The notes under the pieces: generated by a model | Database searches by the model: none | Told to the model about the DNA's origin: nothing | Seen by the model: only the letters and a program-made list of their open reading frames with translations | Source of the DNA: a virus | Reading direction: 5' to 3' (one strand) | IMG/VR virus record: IMGVR_UViG_3300042988_000513 | Span: 1 to 56,126 of that record | DNA: 56,126 bases | Shown here: positions 40,563 through 47,382 of the stretch, in pieces | Numbering within the stretch: the stretch's first letter is position 1 | Layout: the number at the start of each line of letters is the position of its first letter | Program-made: the position numbers and the translations under genes

Positions 40563-41010
40563 CTTGGTCATCCTCGTTGCGCATTCCGCCGCCATGCTTG
40601 GCGCGCCACATGCAGTCGAGCGCCAACAAGAACAGCGCGTTAGTCGCGACGTGCGCTAAGATTGGCAAGCCGGAATCATTGTCCGTCGTTGCACCAAGGC
40701 GCCACTCTGCGAAATGCCTAGTCAGGGCTCCAGCATACCGTTGAATATCCTGGCATTTCCTCCAGTTATCGGGCTGCGGGTACTTCTTGGCGCCATACGT
40801 CAACACTCGCCCAACCTCCCAAAGCGCATCCCACGGCAACAGCTCCAGCCTGTTCTTGTCGGAGTCGTGCTTTACGAACCCATCGGAGTTCAAAACCTTC
40901 AGGCACGCCGGGCAGTTGACGCGTCCACGATTGACGGAGAACTCGTCATTTGCCCCGAGCGGAAATCCGCACACGGTCCCGCTGGACTCCTTCCCATTTG
41001 CATGGATCAC
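40555..41010 (-). CDS. dATP/dGTP diphosphohydrolase-like protein (DUF5664 / MazZ-related)
   Basis: A 151-residue protein with a GTG start overlapping the previous stop as GTGA. Residues about 50-140 hold the family signature: DKNRLELLPWDALWEVGRVLTYGAKKYPQPDNW, ...IQRYAGALTRHFAEWRLG, DNDSGLPILAHVATNALFLLAL. This all-helical family is found in phages and includes enzymes that hydrolyse dATP/dGTP in phages with modified purines. The N-terminal 40 residues carry CGFP and CPAC cysteines, perhaps a zinc ribbon. No PurZ homologue is visible in the window, so here it may simply adjust the dNTP pool. Confidence 0.75.
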   Translation of the reverse strand: MIHANGKESSGTVCGFPLGANDEFSVNRGRVNCPACLKVLNSDGFVKHDSDKNRLELLPWDALWEVGRVLTYGAKKYPQPDNWRKCQDIQRYAGALTRHFAEWRLGATTDNDSGLPILAHVATNALFLLALDCMWRAKHGGGMRNEDDQDA

Positions 41011-41171
41011 TTTGCGGCCCTCCTGGACAATCTCCTGGCCCTGCTAGAATTCGGATTGGCGCGCTGGCGCTGGCGCTTCTCTGCCTTGGTCCGGGCCAGG
41101 TCCGCCTTGCGCTGCTGCCTGTTCCTAAGCCGCTTACGACGTCCACCCGTTCCAACAAGCTTGCCGCTCAT
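41007..41171 (-). CDS. Tiny basic protein (54 aa)
   Basis: Starts at an ATG that overlaps the previous stop (ATGA) and ends with GTGA overlap into the dNTP-hydrolase-like gene. MSGKLVGTGGRRKRLRNRQQ continues with many Arg/Lys (ARTKAEKRQRQRANPN, RARRLSRRAAK). Roughly four residues in ten are K or R, typical of a nucleic-acid-binding or disordered protein. Double overlap and uniform phasing argue that it is translated. Confidence 0.55.
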   Translation of the reverse strand: MSGKLVGTGGRRKRLRNRQQRKADLARTKAEKRQRQRANPNSSRARRLSRRAAK

Positions 41172-41281
41172 TGCATCATCCCCTTTGCCTCTAGCGCAGC
41201 AATGTCGTGTGACATCGCCAGGCTATTAAACCCAAGTCGGTACAGGAACCTAGCCATGGCAACGTGGTAGTAGTAGCTCAT
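41168..41281 (-). CDS. Tiny unknown protein (37 aa)
   Basis: MSYYYHVAMARFLYRLGFNSLAMSHDIAALEAKGMMQ: a helical micro-protein with an aromatic N-terminus and Met-rich end. It ends in an ATGA overlap with the next gene. The coupled position is the main support. Function unknown. Confidence 0.4.
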   Translation of the reverse strand: MSYYYHVAMARFLYRLGFNSLAMSHDIAALEAKGMMQ

Positions 41282-41290
41282 TTGTGGCCC

Positions 41291-41389
41291 TTACATGCCG
41301 CCGAACGCCACGATAATGGCGATGATATAGATCCCAGCCATGCCCAAGAGACAGACAGATGCCATCCACACCTCATCGTATCGATTCAT
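41291..41389 (-). CDS. Tiny single-TM membrane protein (32 aa)
   Basis: MNRYDEVWMASVCLLGMAGI continues with YIIAIIVAFGGM: nearly all residues from 8 on form one hydrophobic helix. The ATG overlaps the previous stop (ATGA). Such phage micro-proteins often bind host membrane enzymes, but nothing specific can be said. Confidence 0.5.
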   Translation of the reverse strand: MNRYDEVWMASVCLLGMAGIYIIAIIVAFGGM

Positions 41390-41661
41390 TTCTTCTCCCT
41401 GGCTGCGGCAAGGCGCTTGGACAGGGCCTCCCTCTGGACGTCGCTCATGACTCGCTTGCCGCGCCGGACGCCCCACTTGAACTTTGACGACTCAATCTGG
41501 CAGTACCAGGAAACAACGGTTCCATCCTGAGCCCTGTCATCCGCAGGCTTGCATCCGAGCTTCTTTAGTCGATTTGCAATGGATTTGTGAGCAGTCCAAA
41601 CGTGGACGACGTCTGACCCGGCATCCCATCGAATGATCGTTTCTTGCTCACATTTTGTCAT
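41386..41661 (-). CDS. Unknown protein (91 aa), possible small DNA-binding or modification-related protein
   Basis: MTKCEQETIIRWDAGSDVVHVWTAHKSIANRLKKLGCKP, then VVSWYCQIESSKFKWGVRRGKRVMSDVQREALSKRLAAAREKK. A beta-rich N-terminal half with the phrase 'E.t.i.w......v.v.t.....n.L.k.g' and a basic C-terminal helix. I have seen similar small proteins in phage nucleotide-metabolism clusters, but no function is established. Confidence 0.55.
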   Translation of the reverse strand: MTKCEQETIIRWDAGSDVVHVWTAHKSIANRLKKLGCKPADDRAQDGTVVSWYCQIESSKFKWGVRRGKRVMSDVQREALSKRLAAAREKK

Positions 41662-41689
41662 GAAATCTCACCTCAGAATTGATGTTTGC

Positions 41690-42196
41690 CTACTTGCTGC
41701 CAGTCGATCCAAACCCTCCGTCGCCACGTTCCGTGTCTTCCAGCGCCTCGACGGGCTCCAGCTCGACGCGGGTAACGGGCGCAAAGACCAACTGGGCAAT
41801 ACGTTCCCCACGCTCAGCCTTGAAGACGTTTGGACTGGCGTTGAACAGTACGACCTTGATCTCCCCTCTGTAGTCGCTGTCCACCGTGCCGGGTGCGTTA
41901 AGCACAAACACGCCGTACTTCGCGGCTAGCCCGCTGCGGCTGCGGACCTGTCCCTCAAAACCGTTCGGAATTGATACACAAATGCCAGTCGGGACGACGC
42001 GCCATGTCCCTGGGCCAATAAGAGCGTACTCGTTGGCTCTCAGGTCCATTCCGGAGCTGCCGGCCGTGGCGTAGTCCGGAAGCGCCAGGGGCTCCTTTCC
42101 ATCAACGGCAACCTGCTGGACCTGGACTGACAGGGTCGGCGCCCTTGGCTCAAGCTTGTAGCATCCGTAGCATTCGCCATTGCACTTACACGTCAT
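41690..42196 (-). CDS. dut: dUTPase (dUTP diphosphatase)
   Basis: A 168-residue trimeric-type dUTPase with all five motifs: I AGSSGMDLRA, II RSRSGLA, III APGTVDSDYRGE, IV ERGERIAQLVF and V ERGDGGFGSTG. It hydrolyses dUTP to dUMP, lowering uracil incorporation and feeding dTMP synthesis. The N-terminus carries an extra CKCNGECYGCYK segment with four cysteines, perhaps a small metal site, not usual in the family. The ATG lies inside the end of the upstream gene. Confidence 0.95.
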   Translation of the reverse strand: MTCKCNGECYGCYKLEPRAPTLSVQVQQVAVDGKEPLALPDYATAGSSGMDLRANEYALIGPGTWRVVPTGICVSIPNGFEGQVRSRSGLAAKYGVFVLNAPGTVDSDYRGEIKVVLFNASPNVFKAERGERIAQLVFAPVTRVELEPVEALEDTERGDGGFGSTGSK

Positions 42197-42356
42197 TCTT
42201 AGCCTCCTCCCGGATTGCCTTAGCAGCGTCGCCGAGAGCCTTGCGCAACCCCTTGGCAATGTGCGCAAGCTCAAAGCCGTAAGGTTCCAGCACCTTCAGT
42301 TCCCGCGCCCACTCCCTGGCCAGGTTAATCGCCTCAAGTGCCTTCTTGTTTGGCAT
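42186..42356 (-). CDS. Small helical protein (56 aa)
   Basis: MPNKKALEAINLAREWARELKVLEPYGFELAHIAKGLRKALGDAAKAIREEAKNDV. Almost entirely amphipathic helix. It overlaps both neighbours (about 23 bases upstream, 11 downstream). Function unknown. Confidence 0.5.
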   Translation of the reverse strand: MPNKKALEAINLAREWARELKVLEPYGFELAHIAKGLRKALGDAAKAIREEAKNDV

Positions 42357-42567
42357 CACAACCACATGTCCTTTCCAGCTCCCTCTCGGCAAGCTCCTTT
42401 GCCTCGGCCAGCGTTCTTGCTGGACCGGCAACGCGCTGCGTTCCGCTGTATTGAGTAACGGACCACACCCATCCGCCGTCAGCCGTTACAGCCCTCATGA
42501 AGGCCTCGGTCGAATCGGACTCGTAGAACCCGTTCGCTAACCGACGCCATCTGCGCCATCTAGCCAT
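42334..42567 (-). CDS. Small unknown protein (77 aa)
   Basis: MARWRRWRRLANGFYESDSTEAFMRAVTADGGWVWSVTQYSGTQRVAGPARTLAEAKELAERELERTCGCDAKQEGT. A basic/aromatic start, a short beta sheet (GWVWSVTQYSGTQ) and a helix (TLAEAKELAERELE), a layout like the small 'DUF1508/AP2-like' alpha/beta folds, though no match is certain. It overlaps RusA by 8 bases. Confidence 0.5.
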   Translation of the reverse strand: MARWRRWRRLANGFYESDSTEAFMRAVTADGGWVWSVTQYSGTQRVAGPARTLAEAKELAERELERTCGCDAKQEGT

Positions 42568-42913
42568 CTAGCTCCTCCACTCGCACAACCGCCCTGGGAT
42601 GCTGCCGGTCTACCGACTTGGTTGCGTGAATCTCTACAACCTGGCTGTCGTCAATCCATGCCACGCCATTAAGCCCGTCCGATATCGCCTTGAGCACGTT
42701 GTCAAGGTCCCTGCGCCGGCTGTCACCCATGTAGAAGCTGCACGTCAGCCGAACCGGCCCGGCGCATGGATACGCGCCGGCTACGCCAGCCAGAATGCCA
42801 ACCGTCTTTTCGTACTCGCGGGTACGCTTCGGAGTTACGGCATGGCCGTTGAACATGCGCGGCCTGGCCTTTGGGACGGGCGTTCCAGGAATGCAGAACT
42901 CAACGCAGCGCAT
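42560..42913 (-). CDS. rusA: RusA-family Holliday junction resolvase
   Basis: About 117 residues from the ATG; an upstream TTG would add five. MRCVEFCIPGTPVPKARPRM is the RusA N-terminal motif (f.ipG.P..K.R.R). RRRDLDNVLKAISDGLNGVAWIDDSQVVEI contains the catalytic DxDN..K and the DD pair. The enzyme cleaves four-way junctions at replication or recombination intermediates before packaging. It lies directly downstream of the helicase, a common phage order. Confidence 0.93.
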   Translation of the reverse strand: MRCVEFCIPGTPVPKARPRMFNGHAVTPKRTREYEKTVGILAGVAGAYPCAGPVRLTCSFYMGDSRRRDLDNVLKAISDGLNGVAWIDDSQVVEIHATKSVDRQHPRAVVRVEELDG

Positions 42914-42938
42914 TCCCAATGGTCGCAACTATTGGCGG

Positions 42939-44282
42939 CTATGTCTCGGGCTCGGCGTCTTTGTAGTAGTCCGCGACATTCCCTTCGCAGTCCTTGACCA
43001 TCGCTGCGGCCCCAGCAAACCTAAGCTCAACCGTTTTCCCTGCTACTCCGTTCGTGTTTTTGAGCACGCTTACACGAATCGTGTCGCTGTTTCCTTCTCG
43101 CGCCAAGCCAATTGCGACGCGGGCCTTTCGTCCAATCTCTGAGCTGTTGGCGAAGTCGTTGATCGTCGGGTCGTCGCCCGGACCAAGCCCTTGCCTATTC
43201 TTTAGCTGGCTGGCCACGATAACGGGAATCGAGTGTCTCTTTGCGATGTCTCGCAGGTCGGCCAGCGCGTCAGCGATCTCAAGGTCATGCCGGTCCTTGT
43301 GCTTTGTACCAAGCCTAAGTTCTCCAAGGTGATCAAGCACGATAGCCCTACATCCACGATTGACGATCATGTCGCGAGCAGTAAGCGTTACCTCGGACGG
43401 AGACAGTCCTCCACGGTCATCAACCAGCACGTTGTTGGCGTACTTGGAGATCCTAGAGACTCCTCGGCTTGCCGATTCTTGCTGTCCCTGTGTTAGCAGC
43501 CTATTTCGTAGAACGAACTGGTTTACGCCAGCCTCGTCAGACCAAAGTCGGTATGCAAGCCACTTTGCGTCATCCTCGAGAGAGAACAGTCCGACCTTGA
43601 CGTTTGACTTTGCTAGTCCCTGGCAAATTGCCGCCAGAAGCGCAGACTTCCCCGTTCCAGGGAGCGCCCCAACAACAGTCAGAACGCTTCGCTGAAGTCC
43701 TCCTATGACGGCATCAAGTCCAGCAATTCCGGTTGGTATCGGCCCGGATTCCTTGCCTGCCATTCGCTCTTCTAGCTCTTGGAGCGCCTCGTCAAGAACC
43801 TCGGAGAGGCTTTTGATGGATCGCTTCGACAGGCTGATAGACGCCATGGCACCAGAGGCCTTGGAAAGCGCCTCGGCTGGAGCAACTCCAGGATCGCGCG
43901 CGGCCCTAGATGCCTCTGCAGCAATTTCAATAATCTTGCGTCTAAGGGCGGCCTCCCTGATGGCGTCGGCATAGTGCGAAAGATTTGCCGTAGTCGGAAC
44001 GGATCCCTCAAGCTCGGCCAGCCAAGTCGCTCCTCCTGCGCTTTCAAAGGCTGGTGTTTTCGCCAGACTTCTTCGAAGAGTGACCGGATCAACAGGAGAT
44101 CCAGCTCCGGTTAGCTCGTAAATGGAAGCCAGTAGCGCCTGGTGCGCTGGATGCGTAAGGCGGTCTGGCTGAACAAGAGAAGACTCTAGGGCGGATCGCT
44201 GGGCGACGGGGTCATATCCAAGGGCCAGGAGCCCTCCAAGGAACGCGCGCTCTGCTTCTAGGTCTTGGAGCGGATCACGCAT
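42939..44282 (-). CDS. Replicative DNA helicase, DnaB-like
   Basis: A 447-residue protein, close to the normal DnaB size. The N-terminal domain (MRDPLQDLEAERAFLGGLLAL...LTHPAHQALLASIYELTGAGSPVDPVTL) and the RecA-type motor are both present: Walker A GALPGTGKS near residues 204-212, Walker B RAIVLDHLGEL near 311-321, and sensor IPVIVASQLKNRQG. It unwinds the phage origin after loading by the upstream initiator. The ATG sits within the last codons of the initiator gene, suggesting coupled translation. Translations extending further upstream lack homology. Confidence 0.93.
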   Translation of the reverse strand: MRDPLQDLEAERAFLGGLLALGYDPVAQRSALESSLVQPDRLTHPAHQALLASIYELTGAGSPVDPVTLRRSLAKTPAFESAGGATWLAELEGSVPTTANLSHYADAIREAALRRKIIEIAAEASRAARDPGVAPAEALSKASGAMASISLSKRSIKSLSEVLDEALQELEERMAGKESGPIPTGIAGLDAVIGGLQRSVLTVVGALPGTGKSALLAAICQGLAKSNVKVGLFSLEDDAKWLAYRLWSDEAGVNQFVLRNRLLTQGQQESASRGVSRISKYANNVLVDDRGGLSPSEVTLTARDMIVNRGCRAIVLDHLGELRLGTKHKDRHDLEIADALADLRDIAKRHSIPVIVASQLKNRQGLGPGDDPTINDFANSSEIGRKARVAIGLAREGNSDTIRVSVLKNTNGVAGKTVELRFAGAAAMVKDCEGNVADYYKDAEPET

Positions 44283-45120
44283 CGGTGTCCCTCGGTTCGT
44301 CTGGATACAGCTCTTCGGATGGATCGAATAGTTGTAGTCTCGTTGGCCGAGTAGAGGCGTATGCGTTGAAATTGCTACAGAAGTAAGCGAGTGACGCGCT
44401 CTTGTCCCTGAAGAACGAATCACCGAATGCGGCCTCAATGCGCCTGCCGAACTCCGCTACGCTTACGTCAGTTGCCCTCAACAGTCTCTTTAATCCGGAT
44501 CCATCCTTTGGCTGGAAGATGTACTTGTTGCCCTTTGCCTTCTCGTAGGCGTCAAAGAACAGCCTTGTTACTTGGCTGTGCCTTGGATCCGCCATTTCCT
44601 TGGACTTGGCCTTTTCTTCGGAAGCCAGCGGCGCGTCAGCCGCCGCACTAGATCCATTCTCCATTCTCCATTCTCCATTATCCACCGGGCTCGTACTGTC
44701 CTTTTCCCGGCTAGTACTGTCCTTTCCTGGGCTTTCCGCGAAAGGGACAGTACTAGCAATGTCCTTTTCCCGGCTCGTACTGTCCTTTTCCCGGCTCGAC
44801 GGGGGTGGAATCTCTGACGGAGACTCCTTCCTGTGTGGTTTCTGGTGCTTAGAGAATGACGGGATAGCGATGTATCGCTCGCCGTCGGACTCGTATCGGA
44901 CAATGAATCCCGCATCGGCAAGCCTTCCGATGGCTGAGTCAATGTCAACCTCATCGTAAGGGAACAGGGCGGCCTTGATGCGCTTTGGCCTGTCATCCAT
45001 GCGACCGTCTCTGTCTGCAACGGTCCAGAGGCCGATGAACAGCAGGCGGTCGAAGTGCCCAAGCTCCGCCAGGCCCTCGTGGAGGAAGAACTCGTGCTTG
45101 ATGGTTCGCATCCTAGGCAT
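44275..45120 (-). CDS. Replication initiator, lambda O-like / DnaD-like winged-helix protein
   Basis: A 281-residue protein. The N-terminal part (residues 1-95: FLHEGLAELGHFDRLLFIGLWTVADRDGRMDDRPKRIKAALFP...SAIGRLADAGFIVRY) is the winged helix typical of phage replication initiators that sit before DnaB. The linker (95-165) is S/E/K-rich and is encoded by direct DNA repeats that look like iterons. The C-terminal domain (about 175-265: VTRLFFDAYEKAKGNKYIFQPKDGSGLKRLL...AFGDSFFRDKSASLAYFCSNFNAY) probably contacts the helicase. It should bind the origin within its own gene and load DnaB. Confidence 0.85.
   Translation of the reverse strand: MPRMRTIKHEFFLHEGLAELGHFDRLLFIGLWTVADRDGRMDDRPKRIKAALFPYDEVDIDSAIGRLADAGFIVRYESDGERYIAIPSFSKHQKPHRKESPSEIPPPSSREKDSTSREKDIASTVPFAESPGKDSTSREKDSTSPVDNGEWRMENGSSAAADAPLASEEKAKSKEMADPRHSQVTRLFFDAYEKAKGNKYIFQPKDGSGLKRLLRATDVSVAEFGRRIEAAFGDSFFRDKSASLAYFCSNFNAYASTRPTRLQLFDPSEELYPDEPRDTDA
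44656..44682. repeat. CCATTCTC tandem repeats next to iterons
   Basis: Three to four copies of an 8-base unit (CCATTCTC) run in tandem, the last one altered to CCATTATC. They lie directly beside the 21-base iterons inside the initiator gene. By analogy with lambda and oriC they could be a helicase-entry or unwinding element, although they are not strongly AT-rich. Confidence 0.45.
44689..44792. promoter_or_regulatory. Putative replication origin: iterons of about 21 bases inside the initiator gene
   Basis: The unit GCTCGTACTGTCCTTTTCCC occurs perfectly at 44689-44708 and 44773-44792. It occurs with changes at 44710-44729, weakly at 44752-44771, and as an inverted core (GGGACAGTACTAGC) at 44744-44757. 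Starts 44689/44710 and 44752/44773 are 21 bases apart, two helical turns. In lambdoid phages the O protein binds iterons within its own gene, so this is the likely origin. Confidence 0.65.
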
Positions 45121-45685
45121 TGGTGGGCCCCTTCCACTGGACGATGTTTCCGGCCTCGGTCCACCGAAGCGTCCAGATGTGACCTTCTGGAATTGCCCAC
45201 ATCTTTGAGTCTTGCACTCCGTTTAGATAGCTATTCGGAGTACACAGGATGTCGCATCTTTCATCTCCGCAGGTTTCAAGTGCAAGAGGTGCCATGCACC
45301 AGCCGGCTCTTGGTATGCACATAATGCCAATACAAGCCAGTTGTCCGATGTGCTTTCCAAGCCCATCGTTTCCGCAGAGGGTCGACCCGACAATAACTGC
45401 AGCTGTCTTCTTCTCCAGAAGAAGAAGGGCGCGCTCGATTTTTGGCATCGTAATATCGAGCGTCGTGTTGGCATTGTATTTCCAGTCAATTGGCTTTACT
45501 TCAATAAATAGTCGCCTCTTCTGGCCGTACAGAACGAAGTCGGGAATCCATCCGTCTAAGTCCAGCGGCTCGTAATCCCATCGCCATCCTGCCAAATCGA
45601 AGAACGCCGCCCACCTTGCCTCAAGCCGTGAACGGAACTGCACTCCTTTGTACTTCGTCGGAATTGCCGGGATTCGCCGCTCCAT
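45113..45685 (-). CDS. Restriction-endonuclease-like (PD-(D/E)XK) nuclease
   Basis: A 190-residue protein. KYKGVQFRSRLEARWAAFFD (conserved Glu in a helix), WIPDFVLYG (catalytic Asp) and LFIEVKP (E-x-K) make a PD-(D/E)XK core of the small phage type often found near replication genes. The rest (VIVGSTLCGNDGLG...ALETCGDERCDILCTPNSY) has several cysteines that might bind metal. The ATG follows GGAG eight bases upstream. Its role is probably DNA repair or recombination processing, or host DNA degradation. Confidence 0.8.
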   Translation of the reverse strand: MERRIPAIPTKYKGVQFRSRLEARWAAFFDLAGWRWDYEPLDLDGWIPDFVLYGQKRRLFIEVKPIDWKYNANTTLDITMPKIERALLLLEKKTAAVIVGSTLCGNDGLGKHIGQLACIGIMCIPRAGWCMAPLALETCGDERCDILCTPNSYLNGVQDSKMWAIPEGHIWTLRWTEAGNIVQWKGPTNA

Positions 45686-45694
45686 GTTTTCTCC

Positions 45695-45746
45695 GAAAAT
45701 AAAGGCGCCTCACCGGTCCTGTGGCAGCAGGAACACGGGAGACGCC
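45695..45746 (-). terminator. Intrinsic terminator upstream of the nuclease gene
   Basis: On the minus strand GGCGTCTC pairs with GAGGCGCC (8 pairs, one G-T) around an inner TCCTG/CAGGA hairpin, followed by TTTATTTT. It lies in the 119-base gap between the small-gene operon behind the repressor and the replication block. It would separate lysogenic repressor transcripts from replication genes unless antiterminated. Confidence 0.7.
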
Positions 45747-45804
45747 CGGTGCAGCTAAGTGGAAGTTACCGCCGAAGTCTGCCAACCTCGACGCGCCGAC
45801 ACGT

Positions 45805-46029
45805 CTATGGCTTTGAGGAGCCCCACCACAGCAGCCTCCGAATCTCGCTCGAAACGGAACTGGCGGTTTCCTCTCGTGTCTTGCCTTGGTCGGCGTAGCC
45901 TGCTGACTCGGAGCCGTGGGCGCGCACGACAACCAGAACCTTGCCGGCCGGGGCCTCGGAGCACATAACGAACGGGCGGCACTCGGAGTCTCCGCAAGAG
46001 CACTGCATCCCAAAGTAGAAGTGCCTCAT
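45805..46029 (-). CDS. Small protein with clustered cysteines (74 aa)
   Basis: MRHFYFGMQCSCGDSECRPFVMCSEAPAGKVLVVVRAHGSESAGYADQGKTREETASSVSSEIRRLLWWGSSKP. C-x-C-x4-C-x5-C early in the protein suggests metal binding. It starts in an ATGA overlap with the previous gene. Function unknown. Confidence 0.5.
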   Translation of the reverse strand: MRHFYFGMQCSCGDSECRPFVMCSEAPAGKVLVVVRAHGSESAGYADQGKTREETASSVSSEIRRLLWWGSSKP

Positions 46030-46229
46030 GTTTCCTCCGTTTTAACGTGCTCGTACCATTCGCCAACATATGACTCGAATGTCAGTGTTGCGCCCAGCGT
46101 TCGGCCCACGAATCTGCTAGGAGACTCCTCGATAATCTCCAACCAAAACATGCGCTTGATGTCAGCCAGCGTGGTCAGCGGCTTACCTCGATACGGAGGA
46201 CTATTTGTAGAATTCGAACGCCTCGTCAT
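46026..46229 (-). CDS. Small unknown protein (67 aa)
   Basis: MTRRSNSTNSPPYRGKPLTTLADIKRMFWLEIIEESPSRFVGRTLGATLTFESYVGEWYEHVKTEET. A basic disordered start and an alpha/beta remainder. It overlaps the upstream gene by 29 bases and the next by ATGA. Not recognised. Confidence 0.45.
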   Translation of the reverse strand: MTRRSNSTNSPPYRGKPLTTLADIKRMFWLEIIEESPSRFVGRTLGATLTFESYVGEWYEHVKTEET

Positions 46230-46365
46230 CGGGAAGTGGTTCCTCGTCTGGGCGCAGAGTGATCACGCATGTATTCTTTCCGAACTTGCGCCAGACAAGT
46301 CTATGGGGCTTTGGCTCAGGAATCGCGGCCTCCAGGAGCTTCTCCAAGTCGGTCAGGTCAATCAC
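46201..46365 (-). CDS. Small unknown protein (54 aa)
   Basis: The start is the GTG overlapping the previous stop (GTGA): IDLTDLEKLLEAAIPEPKPHRLVWRKFGKNTCVITLRPDEEPLPDDEAFEFYK after Met. A helix, a proline turn and a short beta hairpin with an acidic tail. Function unknown. Confidence 0.5.
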   Translation of the reverse strand: MIDLTDLEKLLEAAIPEPKPHRLVWRKFGKNTCVITLRPDEEPLPDDEAFEFYK

Positions 46366-46703
46366 CGGAAGCGCTCCTCTCGCTTTGCGTGGCAGGAGTC
46401 GCAGAGGGTGGCCATCCAGCCCCGAGAATTGGCGTCGAGCCTGCCCGCCGATCCGCAATCCTCGCAGATGGTCGCCGAGCGTTCCTCGGCCTCGTCAATC
46501 AGGTCCAGATGCTCAATCGTTGGGTTGTGGATGTAGAACCGAAGCTCGCCAAACTTCTCCTTTATTTGCGCGATGTTGTTGACGTCGAAGTCCTTCAGGA
46601 CCAGGTTGGCAATCAGCTCGTCAACAAGCGGAACCCAGCCGGCGCCAATCGACACGCCGCACGGCGCGCGAAAGCCCCACTTCTGCTCCAGGTCGATAGT
46701 CAT
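46362..46703 (-). CDS. Unknown protein with C-terminal zinc ribbon (113 aa)
   Basis: MTIDLEQKWGFRAPCGVSIGAGWVPLVDELIANLVLKDFDVNNIAQIKEKFGELRFYI...ATICEDCGSAGRLDANSRGWMATLCDSCHAKREERFR. The C-terminal CEDCG/CDSCH pairs form a zinc ribbon. The segment QIKEKFGELRFY matches a small phage protein type in which 'eKfG.LR.Y' precedes C..CG. It is often annotated hypothetical in temperate phages. Overlaps ATGA upstream and GTGA downstream. Confidence 0.6.
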   Translation of the reverse strand: MTIDLEQKWGFRAPCGVSIGAGWVPLVDELIANLVLKDFDVNNIAQIKEKFGELRFYIHNPTIEHLDLIDEAEERSATICEDCGSAGRLDANSRGWMATLCDSCHAKREERFR

Positions 46704-46975
46704 CGCGCCCACCTCACGTAAAGCTCGCAGTCCTGTCCGATTGAGCATGACATTCCCTCAAGCTGGAGCCTCTCGGCGAGGGCGGCCGCGCGCGACATGG
46801 TGCCTGCGCTACCAAGGGAGATTGCCTGGCCTCCGTCTTCGGCGGCCTCGCGGATGATCTCGAGCGCGTACGGGAGCATTGCGTCGGACCATGCGCGGTC
46901 AGCTGCGCGCAACGTTTCGATTGCCTGGCGCTGAGACTGCAGTCTGGTCTGCTGCATTGCTGTCGCTGCGAGCAT
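46700..46975 (-). CDS. Small helical protein (91 aa)
   Basis: The ATG has GAGGAG six to seven bases upstream. MLAATAMQQTRLQSQRQAIETLRAADRAWSDAMLPYALEIIREAAEDGGQAISLGSAGTMSRAAALAERLQLEGMSCSIGQDCELYVRWAR. N-terminal helices, then an alpha/beta part. First gene after the tRNA-Thr. Function unknown. Confidence 0.5.
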   Translation of the reverse strand: MLAATAMQQTRLQSQRQAIETLRAADRAWSDAMLPYALEIIREAAEDGGQAISLGSAGTMSRAAALAERLQLEGMSCSIGQDCELYVRWAR

Positions 46976-47003
46976 TTGCTCCTCCTGGCGAATTCCCCTC
47001 AAC

Positions 47004-47077
47004 CAAGCCGGCGACGGGAATCGGACCCGCGACCTTCCGCTTACAAGGCGGATGCTCTGCCAACTGAGCTACGCCGG
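47004..47077 (-). tRNA. tRNA-Thr (anticodon UGU)
   Basis: A standard cloverleaf. Acceptor GCCGGCG/CGCCGGC (7 pairs), D arm GCTC...GAGC, anticodon stem TCCGC/GCGGA with loop CTTGTAA (anticodon TGT, reads ACA), T arm GCGGG-TCCGATT-CCCGT (one G-T wobble). CCA is not encoded. It sits among small leftward genes and may be read together with them. Confidence 0.92.
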
Positions 47078-47084
47078 CGCTCTG

Positions 47085-47327
47085 CTACGGCTCCCTGGTG
47101 CGCTTGCACCCCTCATCTACTCGAGACAGGTCGAAGCCCATACGAACGGAGGCGGCGCCCTGCGTAAACGCGTAGGTGGACAGGCGGTACAGACCCGAGC
47201 TGCGCGCAATTACCGTCTCTCCGTCGTACAGGGCGAACATTGCCTCTGCCGCAGTCTCGTCTCGAATTTCAAGGGTCTTGCCAACGACGTGGGGCTTGGA
47301 GATGACATCGACCGTGGCGATACGCAT
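47085..47327 (-). CDS. Small unknown protein (80 aa)
   Basis: MRIATVDVISKPHVVGKTLEIRDETAAEAMFALYDGETVIARSSGLYRLSTYAFTQGAASVRMGFDLSRVDEGCKRTREP. It reads as a compact beta-rich fold with a Gly/Asp turn pattern. It stops eight bases before the tRNA. Not recognised. Confidence 0.5.
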   Translation of the reverse strand: MRIATVDVISKPHVVGKTLEIRDETAAEAMFALYDGETVIARSSGLYRLSTYAFTQGAASVRMGFDLSRVDEGCKRTREP

Positions 47328-47382
47328 GGCTCCTCCTATGCGGCAGGATTGCCGCCGTGTGCTTCGCTTTGATGTCTGGCTG

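Noticed and set aside
40946-41158. A 70-codon minus-strand frame next to the dNTP hydrolase-like gene.
   Set aside because: It is out of phase with two coupled small genes (41007-41171 and the GTG start at 41010), which explain the region better.
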